This document shows, piece by piece, positions 45,755-56,733 of a stretch of 64,000 nt of DNA; within the stretch, counting starts at the first letter, position 1, and each line of letters opens with the position of its first letter. Source of the stretch: Pyronema omphalodes (taxonomy: Eukaryota > Ascomycota > Pezizomycetes > Pezizales > Pyronemataceae); contig JAJJXM010000062.1 of NCBI GenBank assembly GCA_024516155.1, forward strand, positions 124,001 to 188,000, in the 5' to 3' direction. The notes beneath the pieces are model-generated. The model was not told the DNA's origin. It saw nothing but the letters and a program-made list of their open reading frames with translations, and did no database searches. A program made the position numbers and the translations under genes.

Positions 45755-47669
45755 ATTGAGCGCGGTCACTTGGAGGGTGCGTAGTATGGTCTGCTGGGGC
45801 TGAGGATGGGGGATGCAGGATATGATTGTTTTTGATGAGGTGCGGATGGTGGGGGCAGCGCGGGGGTGAGGAGGAGGGGCAGGGGTAAAGAAGATAAGTG
45901 AAGAGAGAAGAGTTTTTAATGATTGAAATGGTGGTAATTTAATGATCCTTTGGGGTGTTGGGGGGTGTGGGGGTGTGGGCGTGGAGTGGGGGTGTGGGCG
46001 CGAGGCGTGGAGTAGGGGGCGTGAGGTGTGGAGTCGGGAGAGGGGGTATCTGTATCTGTATCTGTACTTGAAGTTTGACGCAAATAAACCGACGACATAG
46101 GACATAGGAGTGATATACAGATGAAAGCAATAATACCAGAATATACATGTGTAGTTTTATAAATCATCCTTTGTTGTTTTTTTTGTATGTATGTGGAAAT
46201 GATATGAGATGATATGAGATGAGTTTTTTTGAGGGTTTTATATATAAGAATATTGGTTATGTAAACTTCTTGAGGGAGAATGCGGGGGAGGGGATGGGAG
46301 TGCTGTGAGACGTAGATGGAATATTTCTGTTAGTAGGAAGATTTATGGTATATCTATTGATCTCTTACATATTCCAAACATGTTGGAGTGTTCCGTACGA
46401 CCCGAGCAAATAGATAGCTAATCCAACCAACACTCCAAGCTATTGGAAGGTGCATGGATAGCTATTAACCATTAGCCATGTTACCTAAGGTGGATATACG
46501 CTAGCCATCTCCTGAGTATGTATATATCCTTACTCTCTATTCGCTGTATTTGCTGTATTTGCTATTTGCCCACTCTCGATCAATGCATTTGTTTTCTCCA
46601 CTTCTATATTTTTCCCCAGAAGTTAACCTACAGTCCTACTCTGATTCTAACTTGTGGCTACAGTTGTTGTGGGTTATAAATAGCCTAACTCGTGCGTTAT
46701 AACATACAGGTATCATATTATTTATATTTCACGATTCCTGATCCATTATTCCTGATCCTATATTGAATTGTTTTTTTTTTTTTTTTTTATCTGTATGTAT
46801 CCATATTTTATGTGCTGTTGTATATCAACAGACTGATCACTACCGCCCCCCCCCCCCCCCCCCCCCCCCGCGCTTTGGTAGTAAGTTTTCCAACATGCAG
46901 TGATTTCTTAGTATCGTAGTGGAAAGTTCAAGTATGTATGTATGTACACTTACCGAGCGAGTACATCTGCCGTGAGAGAAAACTGGCTTTTGGGTGATCT
47001 CACATGTAGATAGTTGCACTATATATAGGAAACTTAAAGGAGGATTTGGTATATATGGGCATTTTTTAAGGCGGGGGTATTATTGAGAGGAGAGATAGGA
47101 TGGTTGTAGGAAAAGGCTGGAATGATGCTGGAATGATGCTGGAGCGACAAGGCTCTGGAATTTTGTTGGTATTCGAGTCATCTGGAGTGTGCCGTGGTGC
47201 AACCGATAATAATTTTCCTTGCTCGTTTTTTTCGGATCTTGTGGAGTAGAAAGTATTCGTTTTGTTTTACCTAACTAGAGTTAGCTATAGTTATACTGCT
47301 GGGGCTGTTTCGGGTGGATCACATGTATTGGAAGGTTTATAAATGTTTATTTACTTGTATATCTGAATGTTCAAATGGTAGAACATTATTCCTAACCGTT
47401 ACAGGCATTATTTTTTTCTCAGTTTTCTGTATCGAGTAGGTAGATCTACAAACCAATTTACCTCTTTGGGAGTTATGATACCTGCTGTCGAAGATCACGA
47501 GAGAAGAACAAACGAGTGAGAGGAAATGTGGAGGTGGAAACGTGTATATTATGATGAGTGAAGATCCACCACCGTGGGAAACAAGCGAGACATAATGCTA
47601 GCGATACATATCCATCCTCCACCTAGGTGATAAGGCCTTAGGCGAACTTCAAAACACCCCCTTGTCTAA
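45755..47669. other. Gene-free interval
   Basis: It contains GTGTGGGGGTGTGGGCGTGG repeats (45955-46030), TATCTG repeats (46047-46063), a T-run (46770-46788) and a C-run (46846-46869). No gene recognised. Confidence 0.6.
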
Positions 47670-48037
47670 CCCTGTGGTACGCAAAATCGGGTGTTTATTC
47701 AAACCACACTCTAAACTACCAAAGGTGCTTAATTTAAACCAAAAAACATTCATTTACTAAACACTTACTAAACACCGTTTTAAACCCCTTTTCAAACACC
47801 TTTTGACACCGTTTTAAACACCGGTTTAAACACCTAGTAAACACTGATTTAAAGACCTAGTAAACACCGATTCAAACACCGATTCAAACACCGATTCAAA
47901 CGCCGATTCAAACATCGAATTAAACACCGAATTAAACACCTCAGATATTTATTGAAAACGTTTCTAGCCCGTGTCTGGTTCCACTAAATAATATACATAA
48001 CTACAGCCCGGCTTGTACAGTATCCTCCATAAGCCCA

Positions 48038-48160
48038 ATCCCAATCCACATCCCAATCCACATCCCAATCCACATCCCAATCCACATCCCAATCCACATC
48101 CCAATCCACATCCCAATCCACATCCCAATCCACATCCCAATCCACATCCCAATCCTCCAT
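48038..48160. repeat. 12-bp minisatellite (CCAATCCACATC)n
   Basis: About ten copies lying just 3' of the last recognisable coding sequence of element D, possibly inside an intron: GGTAAGTAATTAC at the frame's end contains a consensus donor. Element C has an unrelated-length repeat (GGATACTGTGGATTGGGATT) at the same place. Confidence 0.85.
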
Positions 48161-48190
48161 AAGCCCAATCCCGGTAATCTATATCTGTAA

Positions 48191-49292
48191 TTACTTACCA
48201 ATCTTGAAGTCAGCCTTTTTATTCCTGATATCTCTCCTGATATCAGCAATCTGCTCATCCTGCTGCTTTGCAGCCTTGCTTATCGCTGCCTCGGAGGCCT
48301 TTTCCGACAACTTAGTTGCCCTTCCAGCTCTTGTGGTGGGCAACAGGTTCGAAGCGGGTGTGGCGTCCTTTCGCGGTCTGCCCCGAGGGTGCTTCTCTAC
48401 GATTACGTTGTCAACAGCTTTTCCCTTTGCCTTTCTTTTCACTTTTCCCTGCGCCGCCTCCGGTTCCGGTCTATTAGGGGGATCAAGGGGAAGGACGGGG
48501 TTCTCATTCTACAGATGCGATATATTAGCATACACCTCATTCCCACACAGTAACGATATATATCTTCTGATTCCAGCTTTTCGAGTTGACAGGTAACTCA
48601 ACCACTGTCGCCGGCCCTTTATCTTCGGAGTGAAACTCATCATCATTCGGAGGGACAACCTTGACGAGAACCCCATCTCCGCATAAGTCTAGGAGCCGGT
48701 TGAAATCCTCTTCGACCGAAATTTGACGCCAGACGAGTATTTCAAGGGGGCCATCTGCTGGGCGGTAGAAAACTGTATCACTCTCGCCAATAGTCAACAC
48801 ATCAGATACAACTGTCATGAACCCTTCGAAACCCTGGATAACAGGCATCCGGATTATCTCGTTGTCAACAATGTAAATACTTAGGGTGTCAACATCAGCA
48901 TGGGTGGTTGTCTTGATGCTGAGAGTTTTCGGGATAGTTCCGGGAGCTCATTTCCTAGATGCTGAAATGGCTTCTTTGTCGCTCTCCGCTTCCTCTTGCT
49001 CGTGAAAATCCTCCGCCGGTATACCATTTCCCTCCTCCGGCATCCTTGCTTCCTGTGACATAGCCAACATCGCCCTTGCCGCCAACTGACGTTCCCTCGC
49101 ATTGTTGTTTCGGACTTTGTCGAGACAGAGGGCATGTATGACATCCCGTGTGAGTTTGGAGGTCCAACAGCTGCCAAACTGTTCCCTCATCTCCGGTGCA
49201 ACAATCTTGACCAGCTTGTACATGACATTTTGGTCAAATGTCTTGAACGACTTCGTCAACGGCTGGCTCTGCCTCGCACAAAGCATCCTCAA
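48191..49292 (-). CDS. Unrecognised gene of element D (spliced, possibly incomplete)
   Basis: Three minus-strand frames look like exons of one gene. 49292-48948 begins MRMLCARQSQPLTKSFKTFD and ends in an acidic EEAESDKE stretch. About 48925-48537 holds SIKTTTHADVDTLSIYIVDN and EIIRMPVIQGFEGFMTVV, entered through a CTCTCAG acceptor. 48503-48191 holds NPVLPLDPPNRPEPEAAQGK, then a basic RGRPRKD AT-hook-like motif and a Lys/Ala/Asp-rich helix. The last frame reads straight into GTAAGT, so another exon may follow. Element C carries the degraded end of the same gene. I recognise no transposase or other domain. AT-hook and acidic parts suggest nuclear or DNA association, which is inference only. Confidence 0.4.
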
Positions 49293-49549
49293 GTAGTCCC
49301 GGCGTTCTCAAATAATGCCACCTAAGAAAATACCTTCAGGAAAAGAAACATAAAGCACATAATAGTAGTTAGAAAATAGCAATTCGCAGTCCATATAACA
49401 ATGCACCGTAGTAAGAAACTTCATTAATACCATCAACATCCGTGCATCATTAAAACATCCCATAAAGCATCAACCAAGCAATCATCAGCAATCCATGCAA
49501 ATACAAAAGCAAACAAACAATATTCCGTGATCGTCACCATCCCAAGTAG

Positions 49550-49750
49550 TTGTGTCGCCGCCAGATGAGAAGGCCTGGGGAGAGCCTTGGTAAATATATC
49601 CGCGACGTTTTCCTTCGATGGGATATATTCGAGCCTTTCTTCGCCTCATTAATGGAATGGTGGTACTTAACATAAATATGCTTGGTTTTGGCCTTTATAG
49701 CCCCAGATGTTTCATCGAATATTAGCAATTGTGGCTCGGCTTTTTCCTTT
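49550..49750 (-). pseudogene. Ty1/copia RNase H C-terminal relic
   Basis: Minus strand: QLLIFDETSGAIKAKTKHIYVKYH matches the copia RNase H end (CDN-SAI-L...KTKHIDV-YH). A change of frame then gives EYIPSKENVADIFTKALP, the conserved terminal copia signature. The frameshift and a mutated DN-Q motif show it is dead. No LTR was found nearby. Confidence 0.8.
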
Positions 49751-51040
49751 TCCCAACGATTCAGCGGACAAACATGATGGAATGCGCAGCCTGTGTTCTG
49801 TCCAATTTAGATTCGATTTAGTTTAATTACATTATTGTAATCCGAGAAGTGAGTATCGAGGATTTCGAGCGTTTTATCTAAGTAGATTTTTATCGAGGGT
49901 ATCGTTATTGCCAGTTGTTGGCTTCTTGTACCGTCGTCGGTTTTTGCCTGAATGGTTCGGCGGAGGACTTAACCGTTCTCGGAACTGAATGGCGCCATGT
50001 CACTAATTCTGCTTGAGACGTGGATCCAATTGTCATTTACAATATTCTTGGTCAATAAAAGTTTCAGTGGAACCATTCGTTTCCCTGCTGGAAGCTATTA
50101 CTCTGTTGGTCGTCGTGTTCTCTTGAGACTATTGGTGAATGGAGGTTGATGAAGGTGTAGGTTGATGGAGGTTTGAAGCAATGTAAGGGACTGTGCTCGA
50201 AGATTGGTAAAGAGATGATAGGAAGCTCTTCCTTGTAAGTTGTACGCTCCACCTGACTCCACCAAACCCATACCCCCCCGCTCCCCTTCCAGCCTGCCTT
50301 TCATCCACCAGCTTCCACCTCTCGAATATTGTCATCTTCAATTGCTGTAAAACAATATATTTGCACGGGTGGTATTCCAATCTTTCGAACAGGATATATA
50401 TAGGCGGCTTCTAGAGCTCGCGTCGAGCACTCAGACACTATGACCCGCGAGGTGTTCAGAACTGTCTAACATAAATTTGACACGATACTCTATGCTTTCA
50501 TAAGTATTGAACAATTAAAACTATCATAAGTACTAAACAAATGCACATTTCAAACACTCTTGGGTAGATGAGGATTGAAACAGCTATCACAAGCGTTATA
50601 TGTGGAATTGATATATAGATTGCGACTTTCATCAACCTACCGAGCAAAAACCGAATCCAATCGGCGCAAATAGGCTGACTAATTTTCTTCTTTGATCTTG
50701 TTTTATTTTTTATTATATTCCAACCTTGCAGTTATGTTTTCTTAGCTAAAGACGTAGTGGGGATATTCAAATTATACATGGGGTTCTAGAGTACACATGA
50801 AAAATGTATGGAGTCTAAGCTATCTTTATAAACAATATTGTGTAAAGTCCAATACCCGAGAATATTAATCGTACTATTGTATGGTTTTGTTTGTATGAGA
50901 TGCAACGTGAGCAAATTCCGTTCTCTCCATCGGATCGGAACATTCCGCATCCGATCACGACGTCACCACATCCTAGCGACAGCTCGCGAGCTCAAACCTA
51001 TCGCCCTCATCGCTCACCAAATCACGAAAAAATCACCACA
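49751..51040. other. Gene-free interval
   Basis: No gene recognised. More copia-derived sequence may extend past 49750 but is too decayed to read. The last few hundred bases should contain the promoter of the DUF423 gene. Confidence 0.5.
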
Positions 51041-51519
51041 ATGCCTGCATCTCCCAGCATCTGGACCATCGGCTGTCTCTACGGCGCTTCTGCTGTCGCC
51101 TTCGGTGCTTTCGGTGCTCACGGTCTCCGCGCCCGCATCGCCGACCCCGCGCGCATTAAGAACTGGGAGACCGCTGCTCATTACCAGGTAACGCCGATAA
51201 TTCCGCTTACCATCGCATTGCTCTCAAACTATAGCAGCGGCGACTCTCTCAATTATAATCAAGTCTGCTAATACAGTAATTCTAGCTCATGCACTCCGTC
51301 GCCGTCCTATTGTCGGCCGGAAACCCCGTCGCTGCAGGGCTTTTTACTGCCGGAATGACCATGTTCTCGGGAAGCATCTACGCTATGACATTGATCGGAC
51401 CGGAGAAGCTTAAGAGCAGTGGATGGGGAAAGGTTTTGGGACCTATGACCCCCGTTGGTGGTGTTTGCTTGATTGCTGGTTGGGTTATGTTGGCGAGAAA
51501 GGGAAAGATCCAGTTGTAA
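51041..51519 (+). CDS. DUF423/TMEM256-family small membrane protein
   Basis: Two exons, 51041-51187 and 51286-51519 (98-nt intron, GTAACG to TTCTAG), give 126 aa. The splice joins ETAAHYQ to LMHSVAVLLSAG, restoring the family's central block. Conserved features are GASAVAFGAFGAHGLR at the N-terminus (small-residue-rich first membrane helix), the His in AHYQLMHS, GMTMFSGSIYAM in a third helix and LGPMTPVGGVCLIAGWVML in a fourth. Bacterial YwdK and human TMEM256 belong here; the function is unknown, and a mitochondrial or other membrane location is likely. The start ATG has a clean A at -3 (CACAATGCC). Confidence 0.9.
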
Positions 51520-52265
51520 TTGGGAGTTGTGCTAGAAGTCTACTATTATTATGAGGAGCCAGCGCGAGTTCATATTGAATCAAGTTTGAATCAGGATTAT
51601 GGGGCAGTTACACTTGGAAAACTTAAACCAAACACTACGTAAAGGTCAGACCAACTGCAATTCCCGGCGGTCCGGTCAATCAAGTGCACATAGGAAATAG
51701 ACAGAACCTCCGATGATCTTCAAATGGTTCAATGTCAGATGATTACTCCGGCGCGGCTTCGTATTCAACTAAGCCAGATACCTAATTCTTCAGAAATGTG
51801 CGATGGCAAGTTATATCCAATGACAACGCTGTCATTGACGAGTGGGCCTGTGTTATTGGTAAGAACCACAGACACAATACTAAAATTTACTGATTAATAA
51901 TAGCCAGTTCTTAAAGTAATGCATGGATTTTATCAAACATGAAATCTTAGCAAGTAACACCCAATTTTACAGGCCTGTGGCTCAAGATAAGATTTACGCT
52001 ATCCCCCTCAAGACCGAGCCACCTTATCGGTAATGAATGTCAGACTTTTCAGTCGTAGAAAAAATGATCTCTTTATAAATGAGAAAAGGCACAGAAATCA
52101 AAAATCAAAAAGAATTACCATAGCGAGTGATGCATTATGAGTATTCTCCCATTTGTCATGTTTAAGTACAGCAAGCCGCCTAGCTTGGCGCGCACGCGTT
52201 GTGAAGTACCGCGTCAGATCGCGTCTCCCTATTCAAACGCCTTCAACACACCCATCACACTCGTT
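51520..52265. other. Intergenic region
   Basis: No gene recognised. It contains the 3' end of the DUF423 gene and presumably the promoter of the alkyltransferase. In-frame ATGs at 52137 and 52158 could extend the latter's N-terminus by up to 43 residues. Confidence 0.5.
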
Positions 52266-52851
52266 ATGACCGAACCCATGATAGACCCTGAAATCACTGG
52301 TGCAAACCACGATGCCCCCGCATCGGAAAAAGCTTTGAAATCTACTCCAAAAATCACTCCATACCAAGAAGTAAGGCCGTTGTTTGTGAGGGTTAAGTGG
52401 TTGTTAGACTAGCGGAATATAAAGCTAAACAACGGATCTGCTGCAAACAGAAAGTCTACAATCTCTTAAGACAAATTCCACCTGGAAAAGTTTCAACTTA
52501 CAAACAACTTTCGGATATTCTAGATTCCTCGCCTCGTGCTGTTGGTGGCGCGTTACGTACGTTCTCAATTTGTCACTTCTACACTTGGCTGCAACTTGGC
52601 TACAACTTGGCTTACATTTTCCTCGCTTATCTTACACAGGAAAAAATCCATATGCACCAGAAGTACCATGCCACAGGGTAATCGCTACAACAGGGTATAT
52701 CGGCGGTTTTATGGGGGACTGGGAAAAGGTTCCTTCCGGGGTGAATTGTGATAAGAAACGGCAGTTACTGAGAGATGAGGGTGTGGAATTTGATGAGAAG
52801 GGGATGTTGAAGGATAAAAGTCAATTGTGGGGAGATTTTAAGGCAGTTTAA
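52266..52851 (+). CDS. MGT1: O6-alkylguanine-DNA alkyltransferase, compact form
   Basis: Three exons, 52266-52370, 52451-52556 and 52640-52851, give 140 aa. Introns (80 and 83 nt) run GTAAGG to AACAG and GTACGT to ACACAG. The joined protein has ITPYQEKVYNLLRQIPPGKV, then the helix-turn-helix with the arginine finger (SPRAVGGALRKNP), the active site PCHRVI and GYIGGF. The Cys in PCHR accepts the alkyl group; alkyltransferase-like proteins have Trp there, so this one should be catalytic. It lacks the N-terminal domain of human MGMT (207 aa) and resembles Atl1 in size. I preferred the Met at 52266; Mets at 52137 and 52158 are in frame. It repairs O6-methylguanine in the nucleus. Its 3' end faces that of the permease, 158 bp away. 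Confidence 0.88.
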
Positions 52852-53009
52852 TGTTGAAGCTTTGGGAGAATTTGTTTATACGCATGGATTAGCGATTAGG
52901 ATACCCCTACACCTCTTAATTATACTTTGGCATTATCAGAATACATGCTACTTCGTTACTTCTTTTTGAAATCTTGTTAAAACTATTAAGGAAACTTTAA
53001 CTCGTTTAC

Positions 53010-54909
53010 TCATACAATCGTGTACCAAATTTTCTCCCATAAATTCTTGGGTTCCGGAGCTGGGTTTTGTCGCTCCCATTCATCGACCTCCGCCTTGCCA
53101 GTGAAAATATCGATCTGGTGTGGTTCCAGCATTGGTTCCTGCTTGACAAAAATAGAGTAGATTTTATGTCCAATGAATGGGATCATAAACATCAGAATAC
53201 CGCAATACTGGTCGTCATTAGCATTGTGTAGCAATTATAGATGGGGTAAGGCACGCAGGACAACTTACATTCGCAATAAAAGTCTTCGCCTTAAAGTCAT
53301 GGAAAGTGTCAAATCCACTAATCAAAATAAAGAACACAACCATTCCCGCTCCATAGTACGCAGCATACGGCATGAGCGGAGTATGGAAAGGCAAGTCTTT
53401 CGTCTTCACACCCTGAGCCAGATATGCCTTTCTGAATCTAATGGTTGACAAAAATAGCGTCAACCAATTAAACAAACTTGACAAGGTCGTAACATTCATG
53501 AACCACTCAAACACCTTTGCTGAATTATCTGTGACGACCATGAAGCTCAAGAAAGTGCTGATGAAAACCGCAAACACCGCATACATAGGAATACCTCTCT
53601 TGGAACACTTTGCAAATATTTTTGGTGCATTCCCGGTGATTGCTAGGGCGTACAAGTTGCGTGAGGCTGCATACATGAAGCTGTTTCCGCACGACCATGC
53701 TGAGGAGAGAATCACTGCATTGATAATGTGAGGGAGTCCGTCGATACCGGCGTTGACGATGGCGGCTACCCATGGAGAGGCGGCAGCACCAGATTTTCCC
53801 TCTGCCAAAGCGGTTGTCAAACCCTTGTCATTGTAAGGAACCAGCACTCCGATAGCTAGGACACCGAAGATGTAGAAGACTACCACACGCCAGAATGTTC
53901 TCCTAACTGCCTTTGGTATATTTCTTCTCGGGTTCAAAGTTTCTGAGGCCGCAACACAGATGACTTCTGAGCCTCCGAAGGCAAAACAAGCGTTGACAAA
54001 GGATTTGAGGAAGCCAAAGAATTTTCCCTTGGGACCGGGGACGAGATAAGCGTTGAAGGCACCGGGATTTTTCCAGTAGCGGAAACCGACGCGGTCGTGG
54101 TTGGGACCACCACCGAGAAAGAGTATGAATGCCATGAATAATAGCCCTAGGATAGTGATGATTTTGAGGGAGGCAAAGACGAATTCGGCTTCTCCGTAGC
54201 CTTCGACTACCCAAATGTTGAGCAGGAATATTACTCTGATAATGTTAGTGCGATTGCCTAACGTGGAGACGTGGAAGTTAAGGGTAATACCCTATGATTA
54301 ATATCACCCAAGCTACTTTCGGTTGTTCGGTCGTCCAGAATTCTATCAACGTTATAGCAGCAGCAACTAGATCTGTTAGCCTGTCATATTACTGAATGTA
54401 ATGAGGCATAATAACCTTCAGCAGACACAGTCAACGCAGCTCCAAGAGTATAGTTCCATCCCATTGCAAACCCCCAACTAGAATTCAGATATCGGTACGC
54501 ATAAACAGTCAATCCGCCAGGAATAGGTAACCAAGTAGTCATCTACGCATTGTCAATTTCCTCATCCGTATTTACAGACTACTGGGGATCATACTTCACC
54601 AATTGCCAACATAAGACTGTAGATAACAGTTCCAACAATCGAGTAAGCCAGAAAGATACTCCCAGGACCTGCTCTCACAAGCGCGGCACCCGATCCAACG
54701 AATAGACCCGTTCCAATGATTCCTCCAATTGCGATAAACTGAACATGACGCGCCTTCAAACCACGTCTGACATGACCGTATTCTTTTTCGTCGACAATTC
54801 CAGTGTATGGTGTAGCATCCTCTCGCTGCTGTTCAATATCGGAGTTTGAATTCGACTCTCCTGTTTTTTCGAAGACCGCCGAAGAGGGCGGGACTTTGTT
54901 TTCGGCCAT
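53010..54909 (-). CDS. Amino-acid permease (YAT/AAP family)
   Basis: Five exons on the minus strand: 54909-54595, 54542-54416, 54372-54291, 54235-53269 and 53207-53010, giving 562 aa. All junctions keep frame: IGE-MTTWLP, TVSAE-DLVAAA, ILIIG-VIFLLN and FIAN-YCGILM. The N-terminal 50 residues are hydrophilic and acidic. The first membrane helix carries IAIGGIIGTGLFVGSG, the substrate-binding signature. FAFGGSEVICVAASETLNPRRNIPKAVRR is the conserved TM6-TM7 region; further helices include GVLAIGVLVPY and AYYGAGMVVFFILISGF. The tail has an EPH-QIDIFTGKAEVDE segment typical of fungal general permeases. It imports amino acids with protons at the plasma membrane; substrate specificity cannot be read from sequence. 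Confidence 0.93.
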
Positions 54910-56404
54910 GGTTGACGAGTCTGACGGAGTGAGATTGATTCATGTCAGAGACATGAGGTTTTATTTATGACTCCTGGCCCAGCGCCTCTAGAACCAGTCA
55001 AATTCTTAGACATGCGTAAAGGCTCTGTGAAACAGAAGATGGTATCGTATTCTTGGTGTATTCTGTGTTGCAGCATATGAGGTCCCACCAACCGGGAAGC
55101 AATATAAGTTTGTGGCGTGGTAAATGAAAGACATCCCGGGCTTCTGTCCCCCAGAACTGTAGGAAAGCCGATGCTGTGTTCCTGGTCTTAGATGTCCGGT
55201 ATTATCATTCATCTATCACCTGCTTATTATTCTGGTTCAGGAGCTATTGCGCCGGAGTCCTCACCGGAATGGGAAACCACGGAACCGCGCGAAGTGAGCA
55301 TTAAACGGATGTAGATATAGTAATGCATGCACACAAGATAATTCTAGTTGATAAATAATATTCTTAGGTCTGTGAAACTAAGACAACAAGGCCGCACATC
55401 TATTGTGGGAGGTGGTATCAATATAGTGGTACCTCCGGGAGTAATTGAGGACGATCTTGGCTCTTCGCTCTTGGCTAGCTGCATATCGTTTGCGACAACT
55501 CCGGAACACGAGCAGCACCACGGGAAAACATTGGAATGAGTGATTCCTGCCCGACAAAATCAACCATGTCGTATCGATAAAGGACAAGCAATATAAAACT
55601 CTTGAAGTTTTGCTGTCACATACGTTTAAATCAATAGGTTTGGATAGTAAGGAAGTAATCGCCATAAGACGATGAGTTAACGCTCTGGACACTTCCCCTA
55701 GATTAGTATTTTTCCGAGACTTAGCTCGGCGATCATCTTTCAAGAGAGGATGTAATTGGTGGTTCCACTTTATTTTCGACCTACATACCAACCGGACGGC
55801 GAGAGCGTTGTCATACAGGGTTCTCACCGTTAGTTTTATGGAACACAAGGTATATAACATCATCGGTGGTGTAACAAGCGCACTCAGATACATATGGTGA
55901 GATATGGTACACCATAAACCTTATATAGATAGTGTCAGATACCTGTAGTGTTTGTGTTCCACAGTTTCAAATGCCTCCGGGCCAATGCTGGAGGGGCGCA
56001 AAATCCATCGAGATAGAAAGTTTAGACGATCGTTTCACAGAAATGGCCGTATTTTGTGTGTAAATACATCCGAGACTCCTCTTGGCCTCAAAACTGGGAA
56101 GATAATTTGCCCGGTCATGCATATTCGCTTCTTTCGATATGCCAGAAGGTAATTTCAATCAGCAGTAGTACAAATTAACCGAACGAAAAAAAGCCGGGCA
56201 ATCATTATTCTCAATAACTCTATACATTTGGTATCATTAACTAGGTATCATTTTCAGCGTTGTCATAAATAATTTCCTTCATCTTTTCATGGCCTTCCAG
56301 ATATCAAACTCGACCATAGCACACAAATCATCGTCCCACCGCCTTCCATAATCATTATAGTTCGTGGTATTTTTCAAGGCCACAGATCTCTGAAGCTTAA
56401 ACCA
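54910..56404. other. Gene-free interval
   Basis: Upstream region of the permease and beyond. A 171-codon minus-strand frame at 55378-55893 shows no family resemblance and no exon partners. Nothing else seen. Confidence 0.5.
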
Positions 56405-56733
56405 TTACTGTCGTCCCTTTCCCTTCTCTGAAGAGCTCAACTTATTCTCATGATCCAAGGGACCCTTTCCGGAACCGAAAGTGCGGTGTCCAGCGCTACC
56501 TCCGCCAGAGTGAAGTCCGTCCTTAAGACTCTTTCCACAGAACTCGGGCATGGGTGCAACCTTTTTGGCTCGGTTGGTATTCTTCGGATCGTGTTCCTGG
56601 ATTGCGTCAGTGGTGTATAGTTGAGATCCGCAGGTGATAAGTATACAATGCTTTCGTCCCGAGGAACACCAGGGGTGATGTTATGAGTCGGCTTCTCATA
56701 GGGATGGTGATGGTGATCAGGTGTATCCGACAT
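56405..56733 (-). CDS. Small Gly/Lys-rich fungal protein, 92 aa
   Basis: Two exons, 56733-56647 and 56596-56405, with a 50-nt intron (GTATAC to ATCCAG) joined in phase 0. The protein begins MSDTPDHHHHPYEKPTHNIT, and the splice joins DESI to EHDPKNTNRAKKVAPMPEFC. It ends with HSGGGSAGHRTFGSGKGPLD and a Ser/Lys-rich tail. Without splicing the frame continues with a less plausible composition. It is hydrophilic with no membrane segment. I do not recognise a named family; the pattern looks like a small conserved, perhaps stress-related, cytosolic protein of filamentous fungi, which is inference. Confidence 0.65.

Larger units (their letters stand above)
47670..49330 (-). mobile_element. Larger DNA element, copy D, with GGTGTTTA-type terminus
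   Basis: The left end CCCTGTGGTAC (47670) matches the termini of A, B and C, followed by AACACC motif arrays to 47945. The segment TCCACTAAATAATATACATAAC and its surroundings match copy C (510-545), and the minisatellite at 48038-48160 replaces C's different repeat. Inside is a minus-strand spliced gene. I could not find the matching right terminus before the copia relic at about 49550, so the right boundary is approximate. The flank TCTAA at 47665-47669 is close to, but is not, TTAA. Confidence 0.65.

Noticed and set aside
52137..52412. Independent 91-aa ORF
   Set aside because: Its 3' part is exon 1 of the alkyltransferase (ITPYQE then a splice donor); only its N-terminal extension remains possible.
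55378..55893. 171-codon minus-strand ORF
   Set aside because: No signal, domain or neighbouring exon; hydropathy and composition resemble random sequence. Only length argues for it.
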